DNA of 14,814 nt from Candidatus Latescibacterota bacterium. Its GTDB lineage: Bacteria > Latescibacterota > MVCY01. Positions 6,482 to 13,948 of the stretch are shown one piece after another. The stretch's first letter is position 1. Each line of letters begins with the position of its first letter. The stretch is from positions 1-14,814 of the forward strand of contig JAUWEO010000015.1 in the NCBI GenBank assembly GCA_030608245.1, in the 5' to 3' direction. Below the pieces are notes generated by a model. It saw nothing but the letters and a program-made list of their open reading frames with translations, did no database searches and was not told the DNA's origin. The translations under genes and the position numbers were made by a program.

Positions 6482-6944
6482 TGTTTCTCTTTCCTGAGAC
6501 CGACTGTTGACTCTCCATGATTAAGGTTACGGGTCCGTCGTTGTGGATCTCCACCAGCATGTGCTTACCAAAGGCCCCAGTTTCGACCGGAAGCCCGCTT
6601 TTGCGCAACGCCTCCACGAATTTCCGGTAGAGAGACTGTGCCACCTGGGGAGGTGCCGCCTCGGTGAAGCTGGGCCTTCTGCCTTTGCGGGTGTCTCCAT
6701 AGAGAGTGAATTGAGAGACTGCAAGGATCTCTCCCTTTATCTCTAAAACTGAGAGGTTCAACTTCCCCTGCTGATCTTCAAATACCCTGAGGTTTAGGCA
6801 TTTTCGGGCAAGGAAGTCCGCATCCGCAGGGGCGTCATCGTTTTTGATCCCTACCAGCAAAAGCAGTCCCCGGTCAATCTGGGAAACTGTTTCCCCGTCT
6901 ATCAATACCTTAGCGTGACTTACTCTCTGAGCTACTATCCGCAT
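6474..6944 (-). CDS. dtd: D-aminoacyl-tRNA deacylase Dtd
   Basis: This enzyme hydrolyses D-amino acids (and mischarged glycine) from tRNA in the cytoplasm, protecting translation. The 156 residues are slightly longer than the usual 145 or so, because of a C-terminal tail. Family signatures are the MRIVAQRVSHAKV start, the SQFTLYGD motif (77-84), KGRRPSF (87-93) and the chirality-selecting Gly-cisPro element in NDGPVT (135-140). The start is fixed by the conserved N-terminus and has GAGG six bases upstream. This start lies inside the preceding propeller gene, giving a 35-base overlap in another frame. The 3' end overlaps the EndoQ-like gene by eight bases. Confidence 0.97.
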   Translation of the reverse strand: MRIVAQRVSHAKVLIDGETVSQIDRGLLLLVGIKNDDAPADADFLARKCLNLRVFEDQQGKLNLSVLEIKGEILAVSQFTLYGDTRKGRRPSFTEAAPPQVAQSLYRKFVEALRKSGLPVETGAFGKHMLVEIHNDGPVTLIMESQQSVSGKRNNG

Positions 6945-9021
6945 AGAGTACCTCTACCACTGCCTTGCCAGTGCCGATGTTGTCCTGAAAGTCCGTCACC
7001 CTGACCACTATGGTATGCTCCCCTGGGGTAAGAGCTTCGGTGGTGAGATAGAAACGCTCTTTTTTGGAATCGAAAATCTCATCGGTGGGGAAGATGACCA
7101 GCCATTCTCCGGAGTCGATGGAGTATTCCGCCTTTTTCAAAGGGCTGGTGGCGTCTTTCAGCTTCCCCGTCACAGTTATTCGGCCATCCGGAAGCTGTTC
7201 AATCTCAAATCGCCCGACCTGTGGGGGGGTGTTGTCCACCACAAAGGGCCTACTGACTTTCTCAGTGGAGAGGGCGAGGTGGGGAGAGTTACTGGGCCGG
7301 TCAGAGGCAACCACCTTTACCAGTTGTGTCCCATCGGGGCAGGAGGTGGTGTTCCAGACATAGGAGATCCTGCGCAGTCCCTCTTCAAGGAGTTTCCAGT
7401 TCTTCTCCTCACTGCCTCGGAAATAAAGGTCGTATACCAAGCTGTCGTTGTTAGGGTCCTGGGCAATCCAGCTTATCCGCCATAGGCCCCTCTGGGGCTT
7501 TCCTGGTGGCGGTTGTTGAGGACCTGGCCCTCGTCCTGGCGGAAGGTCTCCCTGTTGGGGGCCAGCTTCCGGCATTGGCGGCCCGCCTTCCGGAGGGATA
7601 ATATGGGAGCTTATGTTCACCACTTTGATCTCCGGTTTCAGATTGTTTTGCAAAGAGGCGATGGAGATCTCCTTCAGCACCGGCGTTACCGACTGATTTG
7701 AGGTCGAGAGATTTACCCGATATTGGAGGAACCGGCCGGGGAAACTGGTAATCTGACTCCCGGTCGGATCTTGAAGTTTCTGTGACCATTGGCTCCAGGT
7801 GCTGTCTGCCTGCTCCGTGTTTCCCGACCTGGTCTGGAGGCTAATTTCGCTTCCTTCCGGAGTTTCAGCCCTCCAGGAAACCTTTCCCCACCGCGAGCTG
7901 ATTGTCATATCCCGCTCCTGGGAGGTGAGATCTCCTTGTTTGGCATAGTCAGGCATAAGCCGGTAGAGTTTGCCCTCTGTGCCCACAAATATCTCGCCCT
8001 TGCGGTTCTTGCAAAGCGAAAGGGGCTGAGATTGCTGGCATTTCAAAAGCACAGTCCATTTCCCCTCCGGGGTAACGGAGTAGATGATCCCCTTTTCCCC
8101 GGTGCCGACTATCAGGTTCCCCTGTTGGTCTCTCAGCAAAGAGAGCAGGAGGGGTTCTGGACAATGCCAGACGGGCCAGACAGCGCCTGAGGTAGTAATC
8201 CTGTAAAGAGTAGAACCCTGGGGTTGAAACTGGTTGGGAGTTTCGAGCTGCGTGTCGGAGTCGGTTCCCGACATAGCTCCCACATAGAGGTCTGCTTCGG
8301 GCGTGAGCACTAAGCTGTGGATCTCTTTTTCCGGGGCGTCGTACAGGGCCATCACTCTGCCTTTGGGGTCAACCTTGTAGACTATTCCTGAGCCTTCGGT
8401 GCCCGCGAAGACGGATCCGGTCGGGGTGCAGACCAAGCACATAATATGGTTGTCCGTCGAGGCATAGAGTTCCTTTACTTTTCCTCTCGGGGAGATCTTT
8501 AGTATTCTGGCCTTCTCGCCAGTGCCAGCGTAGATATACCCCTTGTCATCCAGGGCAAGGCTCCAGACATATTTCTGCCCGGTGTTAGAGAAGGTAGAGG
8601 CCATACCCTCAGGGGCGATTTTATAGATGATCCCGTCAGGGGAAGAGCCGGCGTAGAGATTTCCTTTCCTGTCCACCACCAGACTGTGGATGCCTACCTC
8701 GGGGGAGTCGAAGAAGAGAGTTTTTTCTCCTTTTCTGTCAATGCGGAATATCTTGCCGCTATTGCCGGTGCCGGTGTAGAGGTTTCCTTTCCTGTCTTCC
8801 GCTATGCACCAGATGTAGAGCTCTTCGGTGTCCGTGACCTGTTGAAAATCGGGTGCCAGGACAACTTCTCCCTCGCTGGTGACAGAGATGTTAGCAGGTT
8901 CTCCCTGGCTGAAGTCCGATTGGGTATTACCTTTCCAGATGGCGGGCGTCACCGCCCCGACAGTTGTGATAACAAAGACAAGACCTAAGAATACCATTAT
9001 GAAAGTCCCTTTTCTCAGCAT
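6910..9021 (-). CDS. Exported seven-bladed beta-propeller protein with C-terminal Ig-like domains
   Basis: This is a 703-residue exported protein of unknown role. Residues 1-23 form a signal peptide (basic MLRKG, hydrophobic core, VGA cleavage-type end). Residues 60-360 hold seven repeats of about 41 residues with the pattern GNLYxGTG..GxIYKIxPxGK, starting near 79, 120, 161, 202, 243, 301 and 342; the fifth has an insertion. That predicts a seven-bladed propeller of NHL/two-component-propeller type. A beta-sandwich-like segment (about 375-455, with WSQWSQK) follows. Next are a Pro/Gly-rich linker (476-510), a fibronectin-like segment (511-590), and an Ig-like domain introduced by VVDNTPPQV (594-602). 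No catalytic motif, lipobox or membrane anchor is seen. It probably works outside the inner membrane, perhaps as a binding or scaffold protein. The start has GGGAGA eight bases upstream. It overlaps dtd by 35 bases. Confidence 0.88.
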   Translation of the reverse strand: MLRKGTFIMVFLGLVFVITTVGAVTPAIWKGNTQSDFSQGEPANISVTSEGEVVLAPDFQQVTDTEELYIWCIAEDRKGNLYTGTGNSGKIFRIDRKGEKTLFFDSPEVGIHSLVVDRKGNLYAGSSPDGIIYKIAPEGMASTFSNTGQKYVWSLALDDKGYIYAGTGEKARILKISPRGKVKELYASTDNHIMCLVCTPTGSVFAGTEGSGIVYKVDPKGRVMALYDAPEKEIHSLVLTPEADLYVGAMSGTDSDTQLETPNQFQPQGSTLYRITTSGAVWPVWHCPEPLLLSLLRDQQGNLIVGTGEKGIIYSVTPEGKWTVLLKCQQSQPLSLCKNRKGEIFVGTEGKLYRLMPDYAKQGDLTSQERDMTISSRWGKVSWRAETPEGSEISLQTRSGNTEQADSTWSQWSQKLQDPTGSQITSFPGRFLQYRVNLSTSNQSVTPVLKEISIASLQNNLKPEIKVVNISSHIIPPEGGPPMPEAGPQQGDLPPGRGPGPQQPPPGKPQRGLWRISWIAQDPNNDSLVYDLYFRGSEEKNWKLLEEGLRRISYVWNTTSCPDGTQLVKVVASDRPSNSPHLALSTEKVSRPFVVDNTPPQVGRFEIEQLPDGRITVTGKLKDATSPLKKAEYSIDSGEWLVIFPTDEIFDSKKERFYLTTEALTPGEHTIVVRVTDFQDNIGTGKAVVEVLYADSSSESKSR

Positions 9022-9184
9022 AGTGTTTCTCCCTTTTTGTAAGAGGGTTAGAAGGGTTACCCAGAGATTCTGACTACCGTCAAACGATAAATCTACCTAT
9101 TTCTTCGGCGGGAAGCAAGGATTCTTCTGGAGGCAAAGAAGATCAATTCAGATCGCAGTCTTCAAAGTATTCCCGGATAGGGAA

Positions 9185-10873
9185 TCATTTCTTAATCCGC
9201 CCAGCTACCGCGGCCCGGATTCTCTTGAGCCTTTTCATCAGGTCGTTTTCCCCCCGACCAAAATAGTCGTGAAGCCTCTCATATTCGGCGAAGAGCTTCT
9301 TATAGATCCTCTGGTTTTGGGCGATCGGGCGGTAGGTTTTCTCTTTCAGGTGGCCCATATTCCAGGCAGCGGAGATGATGTCGTCATAGCCGCCGTTTCC
9401 CTTGCCGGCAGCCACTGTCCCAAACATAGCCGACCCCAAAGCAGAAGCCTGAGCCGAGGCAGCAAGCTTTATCTCCTTGCCGGTCACATCAGCGAAGATC
9501 TGCATTACGAGCGGATTTTTCTCCGGCAAGCCGCCACAGGCGTACAGCTCACCAACTGGTACGCCTGCCTCCTCAAAGGCCTTGATGATCTTTCTGGTAC
9601 CGTAGGCAGTGGCCTCGATGAGTGCCCGGTAGATCTCCTCGGTTTTGGTGTTCAGAGTGCATCCTAACAGGCATCCGGTGAGGTCGGCATCCACCAACAC
9701 AGACCGGTTGCCGTTCCACCAGTCCAGGGCTAAAAGTCCACTCTCCCCCGGGTTAAGTCGAGAGGCCTTCTCTGCCAGAAAGGTGTGAAGGTCTATGTCC
9801 CGGCGCCCTGCCTCGGCCGAGTATTCCCCGGGCACAGCGTTCCGCACAAACCAGGCGTAAATGTCACCTCCCCCCGACTGTCCCGCCTCGAAACCGAAGT
9901 ATCCGGGCAGGATTCCGTCTTCCACCACACCGCACATCCCTTCCACGATCTTCTGTTCTCTGCCCAGCAGCATATGGCAGATGGAAGTTCCCATTATCAT
10001 TACCATCTTGCCGGGCTTGGTCACAGTAGTGGCAGGCACAGCTACATGGGCATCCACATTGCCGACGCAGACGGAAGTTCCCTCGCTAAGGCCAGTGAGT
10101 TCGGCCATTCGTTTGGTTATGCCACCGGCCTTTGTGCCCATCGGGTAGATATCCCGGGAGAGCTTCTCATCTACCACATCCTCCAGCCGGGGGTGTAGTG
10201 CCCGGAAGTACTCTCGACTGGGATAACCGGCCCTCTTGTCCCACATCGCCTTGTAGCCGGCAGTGCACAGGTTGCGCCTCTCCTCTCCGGTGAGCTGAAG
10301 GACAATCCAGTCGGCCGCCTCTATCAGTCTATCGCAGGCCTCGTATATCTCAGAGGCTTCGTTCACTATTTGGAGGGTCTTGGCGAAAAACCATTCCGAG
10401 GAGATCTTACCGCCATATCTGGCCAGGAATGCCTCTCCTCTTTCTCTGGCTACCTGATTGATCTTGTCGGCCTCAGGCTGCGCAGCGTGATGTTTCCACA
10501 GTTTAACCCAGGCATGGGGATTGGTTTTGTACTGATCTAACATACATAGAGGTGTGCTGTTTTTGTCAATGGACATCATCGTGCAGGCGGTGAAGTCTGT
10601 GCCCAGTCCGATCACATCCTGGGGGGGCACGTGGCTTTCGCCGAGCAGGGCCGGGATAGTAATCTTCAGTGCTTCGATGTAGTCAGCCGGATTTTGCAAC
10701 GCCCAATCGGGCTCTAATTGGGTTTTTCCATCAGGAAGAAACCTGTCGATCACGCAGTCTTGATAATTGTAAACCGAGGTGGCTACCTCTTCGCCGGTGA
10801 GCACATCTACCAGCACGGCGCGGGCCGACTCTGTCCCCAAATCTATGCCTATGGAATATTTGCTGTTACCCAT
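9185..10873 (-). CDS. araB: Ribulokinase AraB (FGGY carbohydrate kinase)
   Basis: AraB phosphorylates L-ribulose (and D-ribulose) with ATP to ribulose 5-phosphate. The 562 residues match the family's length. The FGGY signatures are GIDLGTESARAVLVD (9-23), GTDFTACTM (91-99), GNVDAHVAVP with the catalytic-base candidate Asp274, MGTSICHM (294-301), EAGQSGGGDIYAWF (329-342), LDWWNGNRSVLVDADLTG (383-400) and ACGGLPEKNPLVMQ (445-458). These are AraB-like rather than glycerol- or xylulokinase-like. The start at 10873 has AAGGAG ten bases upstream. A longer frame from 10954 would overlap the DUF1464 gene and adds 27 unconserved residues. No araA, araD, transporter or AraC regulator is in the window. 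It follows DUF1464 by 41 bases, probably in the same operon. Confidence 0.94.
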   Translation of the reverse strand: MGNSKYSIGIDLGTESARAVLVDVLTGEEVATSVYNYQDCVIDRFLPDGKTQLEPDWALQNPADYIEALKITIPALLGESHVPPQDVIGLGTDFTACTMMSIDKNSTPLCMLDQYKTNPHAWVKLWKHHAAQPEADKINQVARERGEAFLARYGGKISSEWFFAKTLQIVNEASEIYEACDRLIEAADWIVLQLTGEERRNLCTAGYKAMWDKRAGYPSREYFRALHPRLEDVVDEKLSRDIYPMGTKAGGITKRMAELTGLSEGTSVCVGNVDAHVAVPATTVTKPGKMVMIMGTSICHMLLGREQKIVEGMCGVVEDGILPGYFGFEAGQSGGGDIYAWFVRNAVPGEYSAEAGRRDIDLHTFLAEKASRLNPGESGLLALDWWNGNRSVLVDADLTGCLLGCTLNTKTEEIYRALIEATAYGTRKIIKAFEEAGVPVGELYACGGLPEKNPLVMQIFADVTGKEIKLAASAQASALGSAMFGTVAAGKGNGGYDDIISAAWNMGHLKEKTYRPIAQNQRIYKKLFAEYERLHDYFGRGENDLMKRLKRIRAAVAGRIKK

Positions 10874-10914
10874 TGTTCGAGTTCTCCTTTCCTGCCGAAT
10901 TGCTGAACACCTTC

Positions 10915-11901
10915 TTAATCTCTGATGCCCATAATCTCTGCAATCATCCGACACTTGCCGTCCAGCAGGCCTTCTCCGATAATATAGGCGCCACAGGCGG
11001 CCTCTTTCGCCACCTGGGAAGGCCTGCTTACTCTCACCACCTGGCTGTATTTCTGGAGTCTGTCTCGCAGTTCCTCCCTTATAAAAGCATCTCCTATTAA
11101 TCTACCAGAGAGGATAATCTGCTTAGGGTGGGGAACAGCGACCGACATTGAGGCCACATCTTTCTCGACACTCTCGGCCAGAAGGGTCATTGCCTCCGGG
11201 TGACTGTTTAGGTCCCTTGGCTCGATTTCTTGCCCCACGAAATCTCGTACTCCTCCCTTGAAAACGACATCTTGAGTGGGATTTTTCAACCGGATGGCAA
11301 GTTCAGCATCCATGCCACCACAGGCAATAAATCCCAGGGAACCATTTGTCCCCCCTATTCCATCCACTATCCTGCCACTGGTTACTGCCAAGACTGCGGT
11401 GAAGCCGTACCCTATTTCTACATAAATAAAGGATGTCTCTTCATAAGGGAGGTTTAATTGCTCGCTTTGGTTCTTAATCCCCAGTGCCACACAACAGACC
11501 TTATCTGCTGTGCCCATATCCATTCTTCCCCATTTTCTGTACTTGGGAACTGTTTTCAGATGAATCACCCCAGGGGTGAACCACACCGGCATTTTTCTGT
11601 TCTTCATCTCCCAGAGAACACTTTTAATACCCTCATTCACGGAGACCTGTGTATCTAAAGGAATCATATCCCCTATCTTTTTTTCAGTGAGCCCCTCGAT
11701 GCTCATCAGAGGTATGCCATATCCTGATGGTCCCACGATAATATCCAGAGGCATCAATTCCTCGAGCTTTTCGATAAGGATAAATGGGTTTTGGAATATC
11801 TCCTCCGAACTTATCGCCAGATCCACGATAATTCGTTGGTCGTTTTCCATCCCGAAAAGATCGAAACTGTAAGTTCCTGGATCGATTCCTACTGCTCTCA
11901 T
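10915..11901 (-). CDS. DUF1464 family ASKHA-fold protein (predicted butyrate kinase family, COG2441)
   Basis: This 328-residue protein has the actin/sugar-kinase (ASKHA) ATPase fold. The first phosphate loop is GIDPGTYSFDLF (5-16). The second is VEIGYGFTAVLAVTSGRIVDGIGGT (161-185 region), a signature I associate with DUF1464. The adenosine motif is ILSGRLIG (263-270). The family is described as predicted butyrate kinase, mostly in archaea, but to my knowledge no activity is proven for this subgroup, so the substrate is unknown. Its ATG shares one base with the stop codon of the radical SAM gene (TAATG), and its ribosome site lies inside that gene's last codons. This tight coupling suggests the two proteins act together. 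The third gene of the block, araB, encodes another ASKHA-fold kinase. Confidence 0.85.
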   Translation of the reverse strand: MRAVGIDPGTYSFDLFGMENDQRIIVDLAISSEEIFQNPFILIEKLEELMPLDIIVGPSGYGIPLMSIEGLTEKKIGDMIPLDTQVSVNEGIKSVLWEMKNRKMPVWFTPGVIHLKTVPKYRKWGRMDMGTADKVCCVALGIKNQSEQLNLPYEETSFIYVEIGYGFTAVLAVTSGRIVDGIGGTNGSLGFIACGGMDAELAIRLKNPTQDVVFKGGVRDFVGQEIEPRDLNSHPEAMTLLAESVEKDVASMSVAVPHPKQIILSGRLIGDAFIREELRDRLQKYSQVVRVSRPSQVAKEAACGAYIIGEGLLDGKCRMIAEIMGIRD

Positions 11902-12908
11902 TATCTCCTCCTAAGGGGACAGGAAGGATCCGATTCAAACCAGTTGCCAGTTAAGGAATAGGTTCTGGATCGACATCCTCCGCAGTTGTATAAGTAAGGA
12001 CATTCCCGGCACTCACCCAACCTTGAACGGAAGTCCTTTATCCGCTGTATAAGCTCATTTTTCTGTACATCCTCCCATATTTTGGGCAGGTCTTTTTCTC
12101 CTGCATTACCTACTACCATAGGTGCAAAGGTGCAGGGCCTCACATCGCCGTTTGTTTCGATAAATAGGTAATCACCAAAGATACAACGACTGACAGAAGG
12201 CACGATTATTCCGCTTTCAGAGCTGGCAGAGTAGTTGATTTTATTTGCCTCTAAGAAGGGTCCAAAAAAAGGTTCGTCGAAAAATACCTCTATTCCATAA
12301 GTTTTCTGACACTCCATTACTGAGGAGATAATTTTTTGGTAGTCCTCACTTCCGAGGACATATTTCCTATAATCTTCACAAGGTTTCAGTCCCAGAAATA
12401 TAATCTTGGGTACCCTCAGCTCTTCAGCGAACTGAAAAATTTTCTCAATTTGCCGGTAATTGTGCTGTCCGATAGTGACATTACACGCATTCAGTATCCG
12501 GTGTTCGGCCAACAACAGCACCGCTTTCTTCAGGGTGCCAAAGTCTGCTCCCTTTCTAATCTCTTCGTAGCTTTTCTTATCAGTACCGTCAACACTTATC
12601 ATAACTCTCACTGCTAACTCGGCCAGTTTTTTGGCTGTTTTTTCGTTAAGCAGCATTCCGTTAGTGATAAGATAGGTCGCTATTCCCCCTTGCTTGATAA
12701 TGGAGAGAACATCGAAGAGCTCCTTTCGCAGCAGGGGTTCTCCCCCTTCGATGATAACCCATTGAGGGGAAAGCTGAGGTATCTGTTGGGCAAGCTCCAG
12801 CACCCGGCTGCTCTCAAGCTGTTGAGATGCCATTCCTCGGCAGTGCAGGCAGTTGAGATTGCATTCGTTCGTAATCGCCCAGTCAATAAGATACGGATTT
12901 TCCTGCAT
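11901..12908 (-). CDS. Radical SAM protein with C-terminal SPASM domain
   Basis: This 335-residue iron-sulfur enzyme is predicted to cleave S-adenosylmethionine to start a radical reaction. The radical SAM cluster motif is CNLNCLHC (Cys16, Cys20, Cys23), followed by GGEPLLR (55-61, SAM amino group) and ISVDGTD (104-110). The SPASM domain holds the seven-cysteine pattern: Cys242, Cys259, Cys300, Cys303, Cys309, Cys312 and Cys330, enough for two auxiliary clusters. SPASM proteins modify ribosomal peptides, sulfatases or small molecules. I see no short precursor-peptide gene beside it, so its substrate is unknown. The start at 12908 has GGAGG four bases upstream. It lies 59 bases after the CNNM paralogue and overlaps DUF1464 by one base. 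Confidence 0.93.
   Translation of the reverse strand: MQENPYLIDWAITNECNLNCLHCRGMASQQLESSRVLELAQQIPQLSPQWVIIEGGEPLLRKELFDVLSIIKQGGIATYLITNGMLLNEKTAKKLAELAVRVMISVDGTDKKSYEEIRKGADFGTLKKAVLLLAEHRILNACNVTIGQHNYRQIEKIFQFAEELRVPKIIFLGLKPCEDYRKYVLGSEDYQKIISSVMECQKTYGIEVFFDEPFFGPFLEANKINYSASSESGIIVPSVSRCIFGDYLFIETNGDVRPCTFAPMVVGNAGEKDLPKIWEDVQKNELIQRIKDFRSRLGECRECPYLYNCGGCRSRTYSLTGNWFESDPSCPLRRR
11904..11912 (-). promoter_or_regulatory. Ribosome binding site inside the radical SAM coding sequence
   Basis: The last three sense codons of the radical SAM gene, AGG AGG AGA (Arg-Arg-Arg), form a perfect Shine-Dalgarno sequence just before the TAATG junction where the DUF1464 protein starts. This points to translational coupling of the two genes. 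Confidence 0.8.
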
Positions 12909-12967
12909 ATTACCTCCAGTCCTCTTGGTAAACCCTCAATCTTGATTACGAGTCAATCAGTGTTTTC

Positions 12968-13948
12968 TTATCTGTCGAATTCATCCTCGATCTCTCCCAC
13001 GATTTCCTCTACAATGTCCTCGATGGTCACTATGCCCAGGGGAATATTCTTCCTGTCCACCACCACCGTCAGGGGATGTTGACTCTCCTGCATTTGGATC
13101 AACAGATGTTCGAGTCTGGTTGTGGCTTTGACTGCGGACACGGGCCTTATCAGAGGTTTTATCGGGGCATCTGGTTTGAGTCCGAGCAGATCGGTGGCGA
13201 CGACAATACCGAGGATATGAGACTTTTTCTCCTCAAACACTAAGATCCGGGAGTAGCCGCTCTTCGTCACGATGGAAACTGCCTGGTTCACAGAGGAGTC
13301 AGCGCCGAGAGAGACAACCGACTGCAGGGGGATCATAATATTCCCAACCGGAGTGTGTCCGAAGTCAAATGTCCGGTAGATCATCTTCGCCTTTTGGGGA
13401 GTCACGATCCCATCCCTTTGACCTTCTTTAATTAACATCTGAAGTTCTTCTCTGCCGAGGGGAAGACCGCCCTCATAGCGGGTTTTCTTCGTTAATTTAA
13501 GCAGCATGGTGGCTGGCCATGAGGTGACTGAGATCACCGGCGCCAGGACTGTGGAAAAGGCCTTGAGGATATCTGCGAACCAAAGCACTAAGATATCTGC
13601 CCGATGATAGCAAAAAGCTTTGGGAAGGATCTCTCCGAAGACTAAGATAATTGGGACCATAATGAGCGTGTTTAAAAGCTCTGCCTCTTGGGGGTAGCCG
13701 AAATGAATAATTAGATATGTGGCCAGTGATGAGGCGGCAATATTCCCTATGTTTGTTCCCACCAGCGTGGTAGCCAGCACCCTCTCAGGAGTTTCTAATA
13801 ACCGCTGGATAACCCTTGCCTTTTTATTGCCTGATTCAAATGAGTGACGAATTCTTATCCGGCTGCAGGAAACCAGCGCCGTCTCCATCCCGGAGAAAAA
13901 GGCGCTGAGCAGTACAAATAAAGCAATTAGCGGAATAAACCAGATCAT
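12968..13948 (-). CDS. CNNM (DUF21) membrane protein with CBS pair, lacking the CorC/HlyC domain
   Basis: This 326-residue protein of the CNNM/CorB family is linked to Mg2+ and divalent-cation efflux. The N-terminal DUF21 region starts with a membrane helix (2-18). It carries family motifs SGMETAL (19-25), GTNIGNIAAS (64-73) and FGEILPKAF (104-112), with two or three further helices to about 150. A CBS-domain pair (about 203-318) ends in the typical TIEDIVEEIVGEIEDEFD. The C-terminal CorC/HlyC domain that often follows is absent; the protein stops eight residues after EIVGEI. Its ATG overlaps the stop of the upstream paralogue (ATGA, 13945-13948), so the two are made together and may form a heteromer. 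Confidence 0.92.
   Translation of the reverse strand: MIWFIPLIALFVLLSAFFSGMETALVSCSRIRIRHSFESGNKKARVIQRLLETPERVLATTLVGTNIGNIAASSLATYLIIHFGYPQEAELLNTLIMVPIILVFGEILPKAFCYHRADILVLWFADILKAFSTVLAPVISVTSWPATMLLKLTKKTRYEGGLPLGREELQMLIKEGQRDGIVTPQKAKMIYRTFDFGHTPVGNIMIPLQSVVSLGADSSVNQAVSIVTKSGYSRILVFEEKKSHILGIVVATDLLGLKPDAPIKPLIRPVSAVKATTRLEHLLIQMQESQHPLTVVVDRKNIPLGIVTIEDIVEEIVGEIEDEFDR

Noticed and set aside
9090..9118. Promoter TTGCTT-17-TAGATT upstream of the propeller gene
   Set aside because: Spacing is right but only the TTG and four of six -10 bases match; too weak to list as a feature.
9169..9185. Six-base inverted repeat (ATTCCC/GGGAAT) at the end of araB
   Set aside because: The stem is short and no T run follows on the - strand, so it is not convincing as a terminator.
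10874..10954. Longer AraB starting at 10954
   Set aside because: It would overlap the DUF1464 coding region, adds no conserved residues, and the start at 10873 has a good ribosome site and the usual AraB N-terminus.
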